Positions 40,383 through 52,215 of a stretch of DNA of 64,000 bases are shown here, one piece after another (positions within the stretch are counted from its first letter, which is position 1; each line of letters opens with the position of its first letter). The stretch spans positions 18,498,718-18,562,717 of the forward strand of contig CM055107.1 in NCBI GenBank assembly GCA_029204225.1. Reading direction: 5' to 3'. The notes under the pieces were generated by a model, which saw only the letters and a list, made by a program, of their open reading frames with translations, had not been told where the DNA came from and did not search any database. The DNA is from Diphasiastrum complanatum. Taxonomy: Eukaryota; Streptophyta; Lycopodiopsida; Lycopodiales; Lycopodiaceae. A program made the position numbers and the translations under genes.

Positions 40383-41475
40383 TCATGAGAGTTCATCGAT
40401 GTACATTTTGTTGAGTCGATTTGAAAAAAACTTTGAGTTATCATTTCTAATCATGGCATTGCTTCCACGATTGATGATCTTAAAGTATTTTACGTAAAAA
40501 ACAAAGTATTTGTAGTTGGTCTCGTAATCGACTTCATAAATATGTTGCAATGTGTTGACGTATTCTAGGTCGCCTGAAATGATATTTATGTCCCTCGCAC
40601 TAGAATGACTCTCTTGTTGAAAGTTGGCCATTATACCACAATCATATGTACGTTGCTTGTTGTCAACTCTCTCAACACAACAATGATGTCCATATGCCCA
40701 CATGGCAGTGTATGATTTATATTAAAACACAAAAAAAAACAACTTTTTGTAAATTTAAATACTATTTATATATAGAGTATTGCAAAAACAAAACTTCACA
40801 AAGACAATACTAAACTAACCTTCCATGCACATCCAAGAACAAATTCTCATTCTAATTTGGTCATTTCTTCTCCATTTTCCAATGCTTTGAGCATCATAAT
40901 TAGAACCCATTCACGAGTCCATTTTGAAGGTAAAGGCTCCAAAGGTTCGTCGTTCTCCAATGCTCTCCTTCTTCTTCGATTGATTTGTCTTCTTCATTTC
41001 AATGTAATGTTTCTTTCCTTTTTGACTTCTTCATACCTTGAAGTCCACATTTCCATATGTCCACAATTATATAATATATATGTGTCAATTTATCTTTTAA
41101 TTGAGATGAAAGTCTCTTTTTCACACCATCTCCTTGTGATTCTTCACCCTTAACATGTTCATCTTCTTCTTCACACCACATTTTTGGACTTGCAGAATGC
41201 AATTGTGAGATTATTTCAGTGATGTGAAACAAAGATTCTTGTACAAGCCAACGTTCTGCAATGCTACCATCTGGCCTTGTCTTTTGTCTCACAAAGCCCT
41301 TCAAAACTTTCATAAAATGCTCAAGGTCCTACTATTGATACTTCTGCGACCAAATGCACTAGAAGAAGAACTTTTATATCCAAAAAGGAAGTTGGAAAAT
41401 CTCTTTCCAACAAACATACCATTTCAATCATTTGGATTTTTTTGGAATCCAATTCATTATTTGCTATTTCTTTTG
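40383..41475 (-). pseudogene. CACTA (En/Spm) transposon remnant: DUF4218- and DUF4216-like pieces
   Basis: On the minus strand, 41475-40999 resembles DUF4218 (LERDFPTSFLDIKV, then after a frameshift LKGFVRQKTRPDGSIAERW). Next, 40703-40383 resembles DUF4216 (YGIM-type start, GDLEYVNTLQHIYEVDY, then FVFYVKYF and FFSNRL). These domains follow each other in the second part of plant CACTA transposase genes. Several frameshifts; no terminal inverted repeats seen. Assigned by motif memory, so moderately sure. Confidence 0.6.
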
Positions 41476-41615
41476 AGAAAATTCACTTGCAAGATTGATA
41501 TCACACTATTTTGTTTAGCACATTAAAAATATTGAAACAGCACATATTTATAAAAGTGTTTAAAAGGATATAAAAATCTAATCGTAGGAGTGAGGATGAA
41601 CTCCAACACTCTCCC

Positions 41616-41855
41616 TTAAGGGTAACTCCTAGGATCTTGAATAAAGCTTAATAGCTTGCATAAACTAATATGCTTTGTCCTAAACAGAGGTTTAGTCAAA
41701 ATATCAGCCAACATACTATCGGTATGACAGTAACTTAATGCGACAATCTTGTTTAGAACTTTCTCTTTAAGAAAATGAAATTGAACTTCAATATGTTTAG
41801 TTCTAGAGTGAGTTTGTGGGTTCCGAGATAGCAGCAATGCAGCTCTAATTGTCAC
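41616..41855 (-). pseudogene. Copia D RNase H C-terminus
   Basis: Minus-strand segment with SRTKHIEVQFHFLKE and DSMLADILTKP, the usual copia ending; the upstream RNase H (YVAAT, W-GN-DTRKST) is frameshifted between 41860 and 42150. Confidence 0.8.
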
Positions 41856-42149
41856 ACTAGAGTATAGTTGGTCTGAATGAGATCATGGAGCAATCTTCTA
41901 AGCCAGATAATTTCCTTCATTGCAGAGTGGCTGCGACATATTTGAACTCTCTGGAAGGCAAAGAAATGCATATCTATTTTCGACTATTCCATGAAATGGA
42001 TCCTTCTAGAAAACAAAGATAGCCATAAGTGGATTTTCGTGTGTCCACATTTCTAGCCCAATCAGAGTCAAAATAAAAAAAACAATGTCAAAGCGTCCTC
42101 TGTATTTCCATTATATCACAGAGCATAGTGCTTCATGGCTTGAATGTAT

Positions 42150-42722
42150 CTAATAGGGGTACTTGCACATCTCCTTCTTCTCTGCTTCAGTTATTAGGCA
42201 CATGTCTTCTGACAGCTTGAATCTTGGATCCATAGGTGAGTCTATCGATTTGTTGTTTTCCATGCCATAGCTAAAAAGTACACTGGTTAGATACCTTTCT
42301 TGGTTTATTGCAATCCTTCTATTTGATCTGTCTCTAACTATCTCGATCCCGAGAAGGTAATGCATTGGTCCTGAATCGGTCATTTCGAATTCCTTCGACA
42401 ATAGCATCTTTGTCTCATGAAGCAACTGATTTGAATTGCTAATGATCAAGAAGTCATCACCTTATAGAGCTATTATTACATAGCTTGGGCCTCTATGTTT
42501 GAGATAAACATTAGAGTCAGTAGATTTAGGGATGAAGTCGTGCTGCAACAAGAATCGATTGATTCTATCGAACCAGGCCCTTGGAGCTTGCTTTAACCCA
42601 TAGAGAGCTTTATGCAGCTTACATACTTTGTGTTCTTGGCCTTGAAGGATGTAACTTTCAAGTTGATAGATGTAGATGTCTTCTTGTATGTAGTCGATCA
42701 AAAAGGCTATCTGAACATTCAT
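42150..42722 (-). pseudogene. Copia D reverse transcriptase
   Basis: Minus strand: MNVQIAFLID, CKLHKALYGLKQAPRAWFDRI, DSNVYLKH, a stop in place of the tyrosine of YVDD, then FEMTDSGPMHYLLGIEI and the IAINQERYL segment. Confidence 0.85.
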
Positions 42723-43737
42723 AAGGTGAACTTCTAGACCTTCAGCAACTACAATAGCAAGTAAAGATCAAATTGACTGGAGTCTCATGACTAGACTGAA
42801 AGTCTCAGTGTAGTCAATCCCATAGGTTTGTTCATATCCTTTGACGACTAGTCAAGCTTTCCATTAGGCTATCAAACCATCTAGATTAAGCTTTAACTTG
42901 AAGATCCACTTAGTGTCAATAATCTTTGCATCAGGAGGAGCTTGGACAAGATGCCAAGTCTTGTTATTCATCAATGAATTATACTCAGCATGCATGGTAG
43001 TTGTCTACATTCGAACTCGACAATGCTTTTGCCACTGAGGAAGGTTCATCATAATTGATGAATTTCTGAGGGATTTAACAATCAGCCTCTTGTCGATGTC
43101 ATGCAAATCTTTGAAAAAAAATTGGTTGTTGAGATGATGATTCTTGTTGCTGTGCGAGATGGAAAAATTTGATAGTTAGTTAGAATGGCGAGGACTATCG
43201 ATGGTGATGCGAGTCGTTGGAACGAACTCTTGCATTGGCTGCTTCTGCTTGAAGTCGTAAAATCCATGTTCGAGGAAGGTGACTGTGATTAGGCTTGATT
43301 CGACATTGTAGATTTGATAGGCTTTGTGTGATGTCGAGTATTCGATAAAATTAGCTAACATGATCAAGCTTCTTCTTTCTTAGGTCAGAGGGAATCTGCA
43401 CATAACGAAGACAACCAAACACTCGAAGGTGTTTTAGACTCGGTTTGCATCCATGAAAGGCTTATAAGGGAGTCTTTGAATCGATTGCTTTAGTGCTTGA
43501 ATAGTTTTGCAGATAGCAATCTGTTGAAATACCTTCAACCCAAACATTCTTGTGTAGCTGAGCATTTGACATCATTGATTGTGCTGCATTGAGTAATGTT
43601 CGATTCTTCCTCTCGACTACTCTAATTTGTTGTGGTGTGTATTTGTTGGTGAATTGAGGATGAATGTCGCATGATAATAATAAGTCGGACATTTCATCTG
43701 GCATCAACTCTCGACATGCTTTATATAGACATTTGAC

Positions 43738-44169
43738 TTAGCAAATAGAGGTTTGAAGCCCAAAGAATGTACTTGCAGCTTCCATAAGTGTACGATTCAT
43801 TCGTTCAGCTATTCCATTGTGCTGAGGTGTGTAAGATGCAGTGTCAGTGTGCATAATACCTTCATTAGTACAGTAAGCATTGAATTTGTTGGAAATGTAT
43901 GCACCTCCATGATCTGTGGGAATCTGCTTTAAATTATTGCATGTCTTCTTCTCAACCCAATTTGTATACTCAACAAATTTCTCAAAAGCTTCAGATTTAG
44001 TACGCATAAAGTGTACTACAGCGAACTTAATGAATTCATCAATAAATGTAATGACGTACTTTGCATCACCCAACGACAATACTCCAAATGGTCCACAAAT
44101 ATCTGAATGCACAATTTCAAGTACCTTAATTGCTTTATAAACATCCTTACTGAAAGGTGTTCTAGTCAT
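43738..44169 (-). pseudogene. Copia A integrase core, copy 4
   Basis: 143 open codons on the minus strand: LEIVHSDICGPF, FIDEFIKFAVVHF (the usual IDDF reads IDEF), TDHGGAY and [21 protein letters not shown]. The catalytic second aspartate change suggests an inactive enzyme. Confidence 0.85.
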
Positions 44170-44749
44170 CTAGCCTTTAAGACAAGATTTGCAAGTAGTT
44201 CAAATATCTCTACTTTTGATTTTGACTCCTTGAATTCTCGGACTTTTGTTGGCTTAGTACAAGGCTTCCATGTTCATGTGACATAGCCTTTTGTGCCACA
44301 ATATATCTGTTGATTCCTGAGTTTGATTTACTTGTGTGATATGAATTTCCTTCTCTGTTACCTTTAGCAACCAAGTTATCAAAATATTCCACATATATTT
44401 ACAAGAGCTCTTTGTAAAGGTTACTGACATGTCTGTATCGACTATCTTAGCTACAGATAGAAGATTTTTGTCCAAAGTAGGGACATAGAGAACTTCCTCC
44501 AGTTTCTTGTTTCCCTAATTCGTGTCTAGCCATAATACACCAGTTCCATCAACTACGTGCTTAGAACCGTCTCCAAGTATAATGAATCTCGCATAGTTTG
44601 TCTTCTTGTACTCAGAGAGCATTTTTTTCGAGGAAACAAAATATGAGGTGGCTCCTGAATCAAGTACTACTTCTCGAGTTTTAGAATCAGATGAACGTCA
44701 TAGATCAGCACTAACCTAAGTTATTGAGTTCCTTGTTGCCCTGTCTTCT

Positions 44750-45693
44750 GCTGCTCTGGAGCATTCTGCTTTGTATTCGACATAGTTTGAATCTAAAAGT
44801 TTACTTCGATTATGCTCCTTTTTGTTTCTGGGATTCTTGATAACAGTCTATTGCTGCATGACCCCGTTTATGACAATGAATGCATTCAATTTTGGATTGA
44901 ACCAACACTTTTCTTTTGTGTGACCTGATCTATTGCATATGTTGTAGATTGTCTTACCACAATAATTCTTCTGTTGTTTTCCATATTCTTGTTCACTAGT
45001 CTTAGACTCATTCTTCTTAGATGACTTCCTCTTAAACTTAGACTTCTTAGAAGATTTATTCTTCGGAGTAAATAGAGCTTTTTCGGATTCACAATTGTCA
45101 TCATAGCGTTCACGGGCTTCTACTTCCTCCTTAACTCCGTCTATTGCCTTTTGAAGTGTCATAGTCGCATCTTTCGCCAATAAGGTTCTTGTTGTGTGGA
45201 ATGACCTGGGTAGGGCTCGAAGAAAATAACTAAGCTGTTTTTCCATAGAAATTGTATTTTCTGCACCAGAATTTTGCAAGGAAATAAACAAATCTTTTAT
45301 CTTTTCCACAAATGTATTCAGGTCTTTGCCGTCCCACTGTAGGTATGTTAATTGGACTTCTAAGAACATGATTTGATTACGAGATCGAGTCTCATTCTTG
45401 GTTTGCAATTCTTCCCATAAATCTTTTGCATTCAAAATTGATGTAAGATCTAGCAATATATTGTCATGCACTGAAGATGCAATAATTGCTATAGCTTTGT
45501 CATTTTTTAAACTCCATTCCTGAAGTTCTTTGCCATGAGTAGCTACTGGCTTCTCCTCTATTGATTCTACCCATTGTCATAGACCTTCGCCCTTCAACAA
45601 GAGTGAAGTCTTTAATTTCCAAATCAAGTATTTTTAACCTTCTAGGTCCAAGATCGTACTTATCTTAGCCTGAATATTGATAATCGACGACAT
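44750..45693 (-). pseudogene. Copia A gag with N-terminus, copy 4
   Basis: Starts MSS-type at 45693; a frame break lies near 45570, then 207 open codons (45471-44848) with LWEELQTKNETRSRNQ, LQWDGKDLNTFVEKIK and LLAKDATMTLQKAIDG. First knuckle reads YNICNRSGHTKEKC (first cysteine replaced); the second is frameshifted at about 44870. Confidence 0.8.
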
Positions 45694-46064
45694 ATTCTAA
45701 TTTTCTAAATCACTCCAGATACCAACTTGCTGATGGATGTATGAATAATGCTAAGAGAGGTGTGAAGATACCACTGTATCAGCTTTGAACTTATATACTC
45801 TGATACCACTGTAGCAGATTTAATTCCGTGAGCTCTGATACCACTGTAAGAAAAATAGTAATTATTCGTCCACAGAGAACACGATTAAAGTTTGAATAAA
45901 TCAAACTAATATAAGTGTCTTCAATCGGGTGTTTATCTGATCTATGTACTAATAGAACAGTATTAGATGTGATTGAATATGCGTGCAAAAATTATATGCG
46001 GAAGTAAGAGACAACTTAAGAACAATTTAGACAATAAGAAACTATTGATCAAAAAATGAATTTT

Positions 46065-46189
<125 letters not shown>

Positions 46190-46847
46190 TGACATCTGTG
46201 TTATAGCATATTATTGATATAAGATTTTATTCTTTGAATCTATCAACCCTAAATTCTTTAATTTGATCTAGTTTGCTATGTTGGACATAGTTATTTATTT
46301 GGCAATTGAGGCCAATTTTCATATTATATTTGAAATTTGACTTTTCAAAGCTATATTCGTTTGAAATAATTTGAATTGCCGCTTTTAGAAAGTGAGAAAA
46401 ATAGTAAGAGGTCAAGTTTAGTAGATTCAAATTGAATGTTGGGGACATTGAATCTAGTCCACATTAAATGATAGGGCTATAAAAGGATGTAAACTAGTGG
46501 GAGAAAGGATTCTTCTCTCTCTCATCTCATTTCATGCTTATACATGAGTTCTCTTGAGTTGATCTATCCGTTGGTGCACTATCTTGATGATATCTTGCAA
46601 TCTGGTGTGTAGAATGCTCATATTTTGCTATATTCGGATCCACACGTGAATTACAGTAGGTTACTAATTTTGTACGGACAGAAACATCATGTTATCATAA
46701 GTTTAATATTTGATCAATTTTGAGTTTGCATCTCTTTCATTAAGTAGATGTTGATTTTCTCCATTTCAAATGGTGTAAATTGTGTTGTCATTCAAACCAA
46801 AGGTCAATAGATGATTTTGGATCTTAATGATTGACAAAATCTTCACG
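46190..46847 (+). repeat. Copia B LTR
   Basis: Matches 24963-25677 with small deletions; here the TATA site reads CTATAAAAGG (46477-46486). Joined to inverted integrase at about 46848. Confidence 0.8.
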
Positions 46848-47566
46848 TATAAAGCCTTTATAGGCCTTCTTTGTCTATAAGTATCCAACCATGATCCATG
46901 AAATTGGATCACCTTTTTTCCTTGTTTCAAAGGGAATTTTAGCAAAGCAAGTACTTCCAAAAACTCTAAGGTGATCAACCTTAGGCTTGATGTTGAACAA
47001 GACTTCATATGGTGTATTTCCTCCAAGACCTCCATCACTCTTAAAAGCTTTAATCTTCAATGAGAATTCCATCTCAACATATGCTTTGAATAATGGGAAA
47101 TAATCATGCACCATAAATCTTGAAGAAAGAAGATGTAGCTTAGTAGATCTTGTGAAATCATCAATAAAAGTAACAAAGCAAGTGGCACCTCCCTTGCTTT
47201 TAGATGATATAAAATGTACATCTGAGTGTATCAACTCTAATGGATGTGTAGTCTTGATAGAAGACCTTGGAAATGGCTTCTTATGTGATTTTGCTATTGC
47301 ACAAGCCTCACATGGCTTGATCTATTTGGAAAGTGATCTTGGTATGCCAATTGCTTTTGCATCCTTGACCATAGAAAACATGGATTTGAAACTGGATGTC
47401 TCAATCTCCTATGCCATAATTCCTCCTTGGAAATATTAGTCCTAAAAGGCAACATCACAAGACTTTGCACTTTCATGTGGATCTAACTTGAAAATGCCAG
47501 CATATCTAGATCCATGTGCTAGGATCTCATCACCTTTCTTAATAGTACAAGTATTGATATTAAAAT

Positions 47567-48364
47567 TCACATCAAGGCATTTTCAAGCATCTTTCCAACA
47601 CTTATGATGTTCGTTGTGAGTCTAGGAACAAAAACAACATTGGAAAGAGATAAAATCTTAGAAGATGCAAGCTTTAAGGGACTACTCCCAATTCCTTCAA
47701 TAGTACATTCATGATCATTTTCTGTGTATATTGATTTCTTAATTCCTTCATAAGATACAATAGAATGACCAGAATTCTTGTAGTAGCACATGCGTGATGA
47801 AGCTCCACTATCAATGTAACATGATCCATGTTTTTGGAAGGGTGTAGAGGAGAAACTTGATAACATAAGGGATCCTTCTCCCTCACCTGCAATGGAGTCT
47901 TCTTTCTCATTGATGTTGTTGTCTTGCTTGAGTTGATTCTCCTTCTTAAAGCAATCAGAGGCGTAATGCCCTTTCTTGCCACAAAAGAAACACTTGATCT
48001 TCTTCTTCTTGAACTTGGAGGCAGAAGGATGTGACGAATCATCTTCTTCTCCATCTTTGTCTTTGTCCTTTGATTTGCCTTTGTTTTAGACATGATATTG
48101 TTGGTTCTTGTTCCTCCCTTTGAGGTTGTCTTTGACAAATAGAGATTTGCCATCTTCAATATGATTAAGAGATAGCTTTTCCATTCTCAAAATCTTGTAC
48201 TTTTGTCTTGTTTCCTCGGAAATAAGAATTTCTTGAAGGGTCTCCAAACTTGTTAACTCATCCTTGATAGCAAAGGATTGGACAAGGTAGTCTTATTTCA
48301 AGCCATTAAGTATGACTTGAGCTAGCTCATCTTGGTTGATTGTCACTCCAACAGAAGCAAGCTC
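47567..48364 (-). pseudogene. Copia B gag C-terminus and protease, second copy
   Basis: Minus strand with stops near 48296 and 48088; CCHC knuckle CFFCGKKGHYASDC at about 47955-47997, protease CYIDSGASSRM (47795-47830; histidine replaced by arginine). Confidence 0.8.
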
Positions 48365-48766
48365 TCAATGAAGGTCTTTAATTCTCAACACATAATTAGA
48401 AGCACTCTCCTCAGTTCTTTGGAAACTTTCAAAAATTTGATTTCTAATAGTGAGTATTCTAGAGGTATTCTTGGCCTCATATATTGCCTTGAGTGCATCC
48501 CAAGCTTCCTTAGCAGAGGTGCAAGATCCAATTTCTCTTAAGATCTCATTAGAGACATTCATTTTTATGAAATGAAGAGCCATCTTAGCTCTCTTTTTAT
48601 ATTTTTGTAATTCTAGTTGTACTTGAGGCTCCTCCTCAAGTCCTAGTACAATGTCCATTACATCTTGGAGTATTAGAATAGACTCCATTCTAACCTTCCA
48701 AATAGAGTAGTTGGAGGTGATCAGTCTTTCACTAGCTTCTAAGAGATATCCTCCAACGGATGCCAT
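48365..48766 (-). pseudogene. Copia B gag N-terminus, second copy
   Basis: 133 codons like 27372-27773, ending at the same TGA after KDLH. Otherwise open, with conserved YSIWKVRMES. Confidence 0.85.
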
Positions 48767-49490
48767 TAGATGTGAAAAATCATAGTAATGAACAGAAAAT
48801 ATGTTGCTTCTCTCTCACTATAGGAAATACAAAGGGTTTACTACCAAATCCTATGCAAGATCTTGCAACAATATATGAGATAGATCTCAAAATTTCTACC
48901 AATGTTTTGCAAACTAGATCAACCTCTCACTTTGAAATGGAGTTTAGACAATTTTTTGTATTAACTTTCTTTGGCACGTGTAGAATGCTCAAAGAAAACA
49001 CAATTTACTCTAATACAATCACTTTTTATGAAACAATGTGTCAAAAAACACAAAACAATGTCTAGATCTCAAGTTTGGAAGATTGGTATATGCGAATATG
49101 GAATTTTGGATCAAACAAACATTTTTCTGTCAAATCAAAAAGTGTCCACTCGGGTCTAGGATAATCGCTACCCTTATTTAAGAGACTCTAACTCTTGATT
49201 GTCTCATCAAATTGATTTGAAACAAATTGCAATGGAATCTAGACTTTGCTAGCTTTCCAACAGGCTATCTAGTCACTATCTTTGGATTCAGCAACAAAGA
49301 GAATAAAAGGATTGAAGTGTACTGATTTTTACACGTGTGAAATCTCAGAAATCCATACAATCACTATTCAGACCTGAAAACTTCAATTCTTAAATCTTTG
49401 GTCAACAAACTTCTCAAGCAATGATAGAAAAATGTTGAAAAATGCTTTCTAGCTTGAATAGATTCAAAAAAATTTCATACATGAAATGAT

Positions 49491-50639
49491 TATAATTTTT
49501 GTGTACATTTCCTTTTGTGGTGCCTTGGGTAGTTCCCAAAATTTGCGAAAAAGCTTATGTCGCAAAATTTGCAAAATGCGAAAAAATGCGAAGAGGCCGA
49601 GGAATTGTGGAAACATGTGCTAAGCCTTATTCTGACTTATGTGACAAAATTCAAAAAATTCTAGAAAGCCGAAGAAAGACTTCCTAAGCTTGTTTTTTCA
49701 TCGCGGCTCCATTGGAACACAAAACATGGGCGCTCTGTCATAAGAAACCTTAAGTGTCTTCACCTACTACTATAGCAGATAGTAGATTAGCATATTAATA
49801 GTAGCAGATTTGTAAGAAATTAGTAGGCAAATTAGGGTGGCTGATTTGTAGGAGGTAGAGCATTTTTGTATCTGAGAACGTGAATGCAAGTGAGATGAAG
49901 TTTATCTAGTCTTCCATGTGGTGTTTTGTCTCTATTTTTGTGTACATTTTCTTTCCTTTTCCCTATTTCTATGACGCTGAGAAGTAGCCACATAATCCTG
50001 TCACAGTTTTTTACATTGATATTTTCACAGATGTCTAGTATGCCTTAACAAACTTATTACCTAGCTCCATCGAAGTGGAAAATGATCAAAAATCACATTT
50101 CATGACTGAGATCATAACATATTTGCTTTGTAGATTTCTAGACTGCTCAATGAGTACCCGATATAAACTGTAAGTCATAAGTCTTTTGCCATGAAGCATG
50201 TAACCATATCTTTCTTCTATGAATACTCAAGACTGTTATAGACAATGATTAATAGAGACAACAAAATGATTAGCAAGTCAGCCAAAAACGAACGAAAGGT
50301 AAAAAATTGTGGATACTAAAACTTTCTCTATAGTCTACTAAGCACAATATGACATTTTAAGTAGTGAAAACATGCCACCAAAAGTGAACCTAACATTGAG
50401 GTCTAATATGTATTCAGCTTCTAGATTAAACATTGCATGTCTGTTGAGCTTAATTACTCTTTATCATCTCAGCACAGCCCATACATTTTCATACTAAAGG
50501 AAGTGAGCTGGAAAGTTGCAACCTCTTAGTTATTTAACCACTGACAAGGAGCCAAAGTTTCTGAGTTCATCTATTCCGTATTTGCACACATCATCTTAGA
50601 ATAGCTTATATTACAACTTTAAGGAGAAGATTTAGATTA
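49491..50639. other. Unassigned region, no gene seen
   Basis: No domain or convincing frame. A near-repeat of TTTTTGTGTACATTT occurs at 49495 and 49936, about 440 bp apart, which might bound an unrecognised element. Between them lies a stretch with several GCGAAAA and TTTGCGAAA motifs. Confidence 0.3.
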
Positions 50640-51591
50640 ATTCATCATTGATATGTGGAATAGTATGCTGTACAAATGTTACGTACTACATCTACAAATG
50701 TCTACTTTTTTCCATTCATGGGGCACCCACTTTTACATTGGGTAGATGAGGCCTTCATTAAGGTCCAAGCTGCCTCAATTGTTTAGACTACCTTCACAAT
50801 TTATCCTTTAACATTGACTTTCTTCCAAACTCCATCGACCAACCTCAACACAGTATTGATAAGAAAATGTTTAACAAAAAAAGAACTACATGGATAAACT
50901 AGCAATCAGAGAAAGCCAAAGGAAGCACAGCTCATCAGTAGCCATAGCAGGCATCAAGAGAACGTGCAACAGAACCGAGGCATTAGCTATTCCCCACCTC
51001 CAGTAGCATCCTGTGTACAGAACAATGAGCTCTCTATGTATAATTCTTGGATGTGCTCAGTGTACGTGGTGAGGCTAAGAGTCTTGATAATTCTAAGACC
51101 TAAAAAATGTACAAGAGTTTCGGAAGATCTCGCTCGAACAAAGAGAACCAACCCTAATTCTGAAAGAAGAAAAATACGTGACACTCTTTAAAAAACTTGA
51201 GACACAAAAAATTTCCAATAAGCATTTAAACGAAAACGATAGACTTTGCCAAATCTGGTTTTGAGCTTCTGTCAAAGACTAAATTAGTCTCATTGCAGCA
51301 TGTGACAGACGCGGCTGCCCTGCTCATGATCGCTTGTCTTCTATTTAACTAATCATTAGATATTTCACAAAAACGATAGACTTTGCCGTGGGCAATCCCA
51401 AAAAACGTAAAACCTTTCAGGCAATAAATCCGGATCGTCCGCAATCTGATTTTGAGCTTCTGTCAAAGATTGAATTAGTCACATTGCACTGTGCAGCATG
51501 TGACTGACGCAGCTGCCCTGCTGATCGCTTGTCTTCACTGCTGAAGTGTTTGATTCCACATTCATAATGATGAGGTATTCCACTCTGTCCT
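50640..51591 (-). other. 3' flank of gene copy 3
   Basis: Inverted match of 319-1845 without the 596-bp segment; the join is at 51030/51031 (minus strand TACATAGAGA to GCTCATTG). Confidence 0.6.
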
Positions 51592-52215
51592 CTAACCGCT
51601 CTCCGATGATGAACTACTCCCCAATGATGAAGTACTTGAATCCACCGGTGGATCACGAATTCGAAGCAGGGTTCGAACCTTAGCGGCTTCTATTTCTGCA
51701 ATAAGTGCAGTCTGTATTGCTGCCGTGGCTTTTGCTATAGCCTTGTCAGAAACTAGCTTTAGCGCATCAGCTCGAGCCCTGGCCTCTTTGGCAGCCTTCC
51801 TTGCGCATTCTGCCGCAGTGTACGCAGCAGCAGCCTAATCTTCCAAAGCTGCACGTTCTGTAGCATCATCCATTTCTATCTCAATACTAGTGGATGAACA
51901 TTGACCTGCTGCATATTGTGAAGGCGTCACCGCACAGGGATCTACAGGCTGTTTCTTTTCTGCGTGGGCTGAATTCTGTGACAAAGCAGGAGGAAATTCT
52001 TCCATACCCACATTTCCAGAAGCCGCAGCTTCCTCACGTTTCTCACACACACGGCACACGTACAACGACGGATGAATAGTTTTGTGTGGATAATATGGAA
52101 GCTGATCAGAATGGCTATGCACAGAGCGTTGGCATTTCCAGCAGACGAGCATTCTAACAGCATTCTGCTGTTTTTTTGAGTTTTCTCGATCCCCCGAATG
52201 CATGGAACTATCCAT
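51592..52215 (-). pseudogene. Small CxxC/alanine-rich protein, copy 3, with one nonsense codon
   Basis: Same 624-bp span as copy 2 from ATG 52215 to the stop at 51592. The only disabling change seen is TAT to TAG at about 51833-51835, just inside the alanine-rich helix, which leaves a 126-residue product with both cysteine pairs. Downstream the frame is open to the end, so the mutation is recent. Upstream, a one-base change shifts the leader frame, supporting the start chosen for copy 2. Confidence 0.7.

Larger units (their letters stand above)
41520..43736 (-). mobile_element. Copia D remnant: integrase end, RT, RNase H, LTR stub
   Basis: A different copia lineage on the minus strand. Integrase end 43707-43462 (TNKYTPQQI and ERKNRTLLNAAQSM), RT 42722-42150 and RNase H down to 41616. 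The polypurine tract ends near 41612 (AAGGGAGAG) and an LTR start TGTTGGAGTTC follows, cut after about 90 bp by the CACTA remnant. The first RT aspartate is asparagine (MNVQIAFL) and the YVDD box reads stop-G-D-D at about 42455, so the RT is dead. Confidence 0.85.
43737..46064 (-). mobile_element. Copia A copy 4: LTR stub, PBS, gag, protease, integrase
   Basis: Minus strand: LTR end 45845-46064, cut by (GA)n; PBS 45831-45843, with PBS-like motifs after it; gag from ATG 45693 with its full N-terminus; protease near 44640-44690; pre-integrase and integrase to 43737. There it is fused within the NRTLMEAAS segment to copia D, which restarts earlier in integrase, so the integrase core end is present twice. 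Confidence 0.85.
46848..49490 (-). mobile_element. Copia B copy: integrase with internal deletion, protease, gag, leader
   Basis: Minus strand order leader (49490-48767), gag (48766-47900), protease (about 47800-47835), pre-integrase and integrase (47476-46848). Integrase lacks about 100 codons between SDGG and LGGNTPYE, a deletion shared with 55.7 kb and 60.1 kb. The leader has an empty GPX target site (TACACGTGTGAAATC at about 49332). Confidence 0.85.

Noticed and set aside
49495-49950. Possible solo LTR bounded by TTTTTGTGTACATTT repeats
   Set aside because: The repeat is direct and 15 bp only, no TG...CA ends or target duplication can be fixed; left as unassigned sequence.
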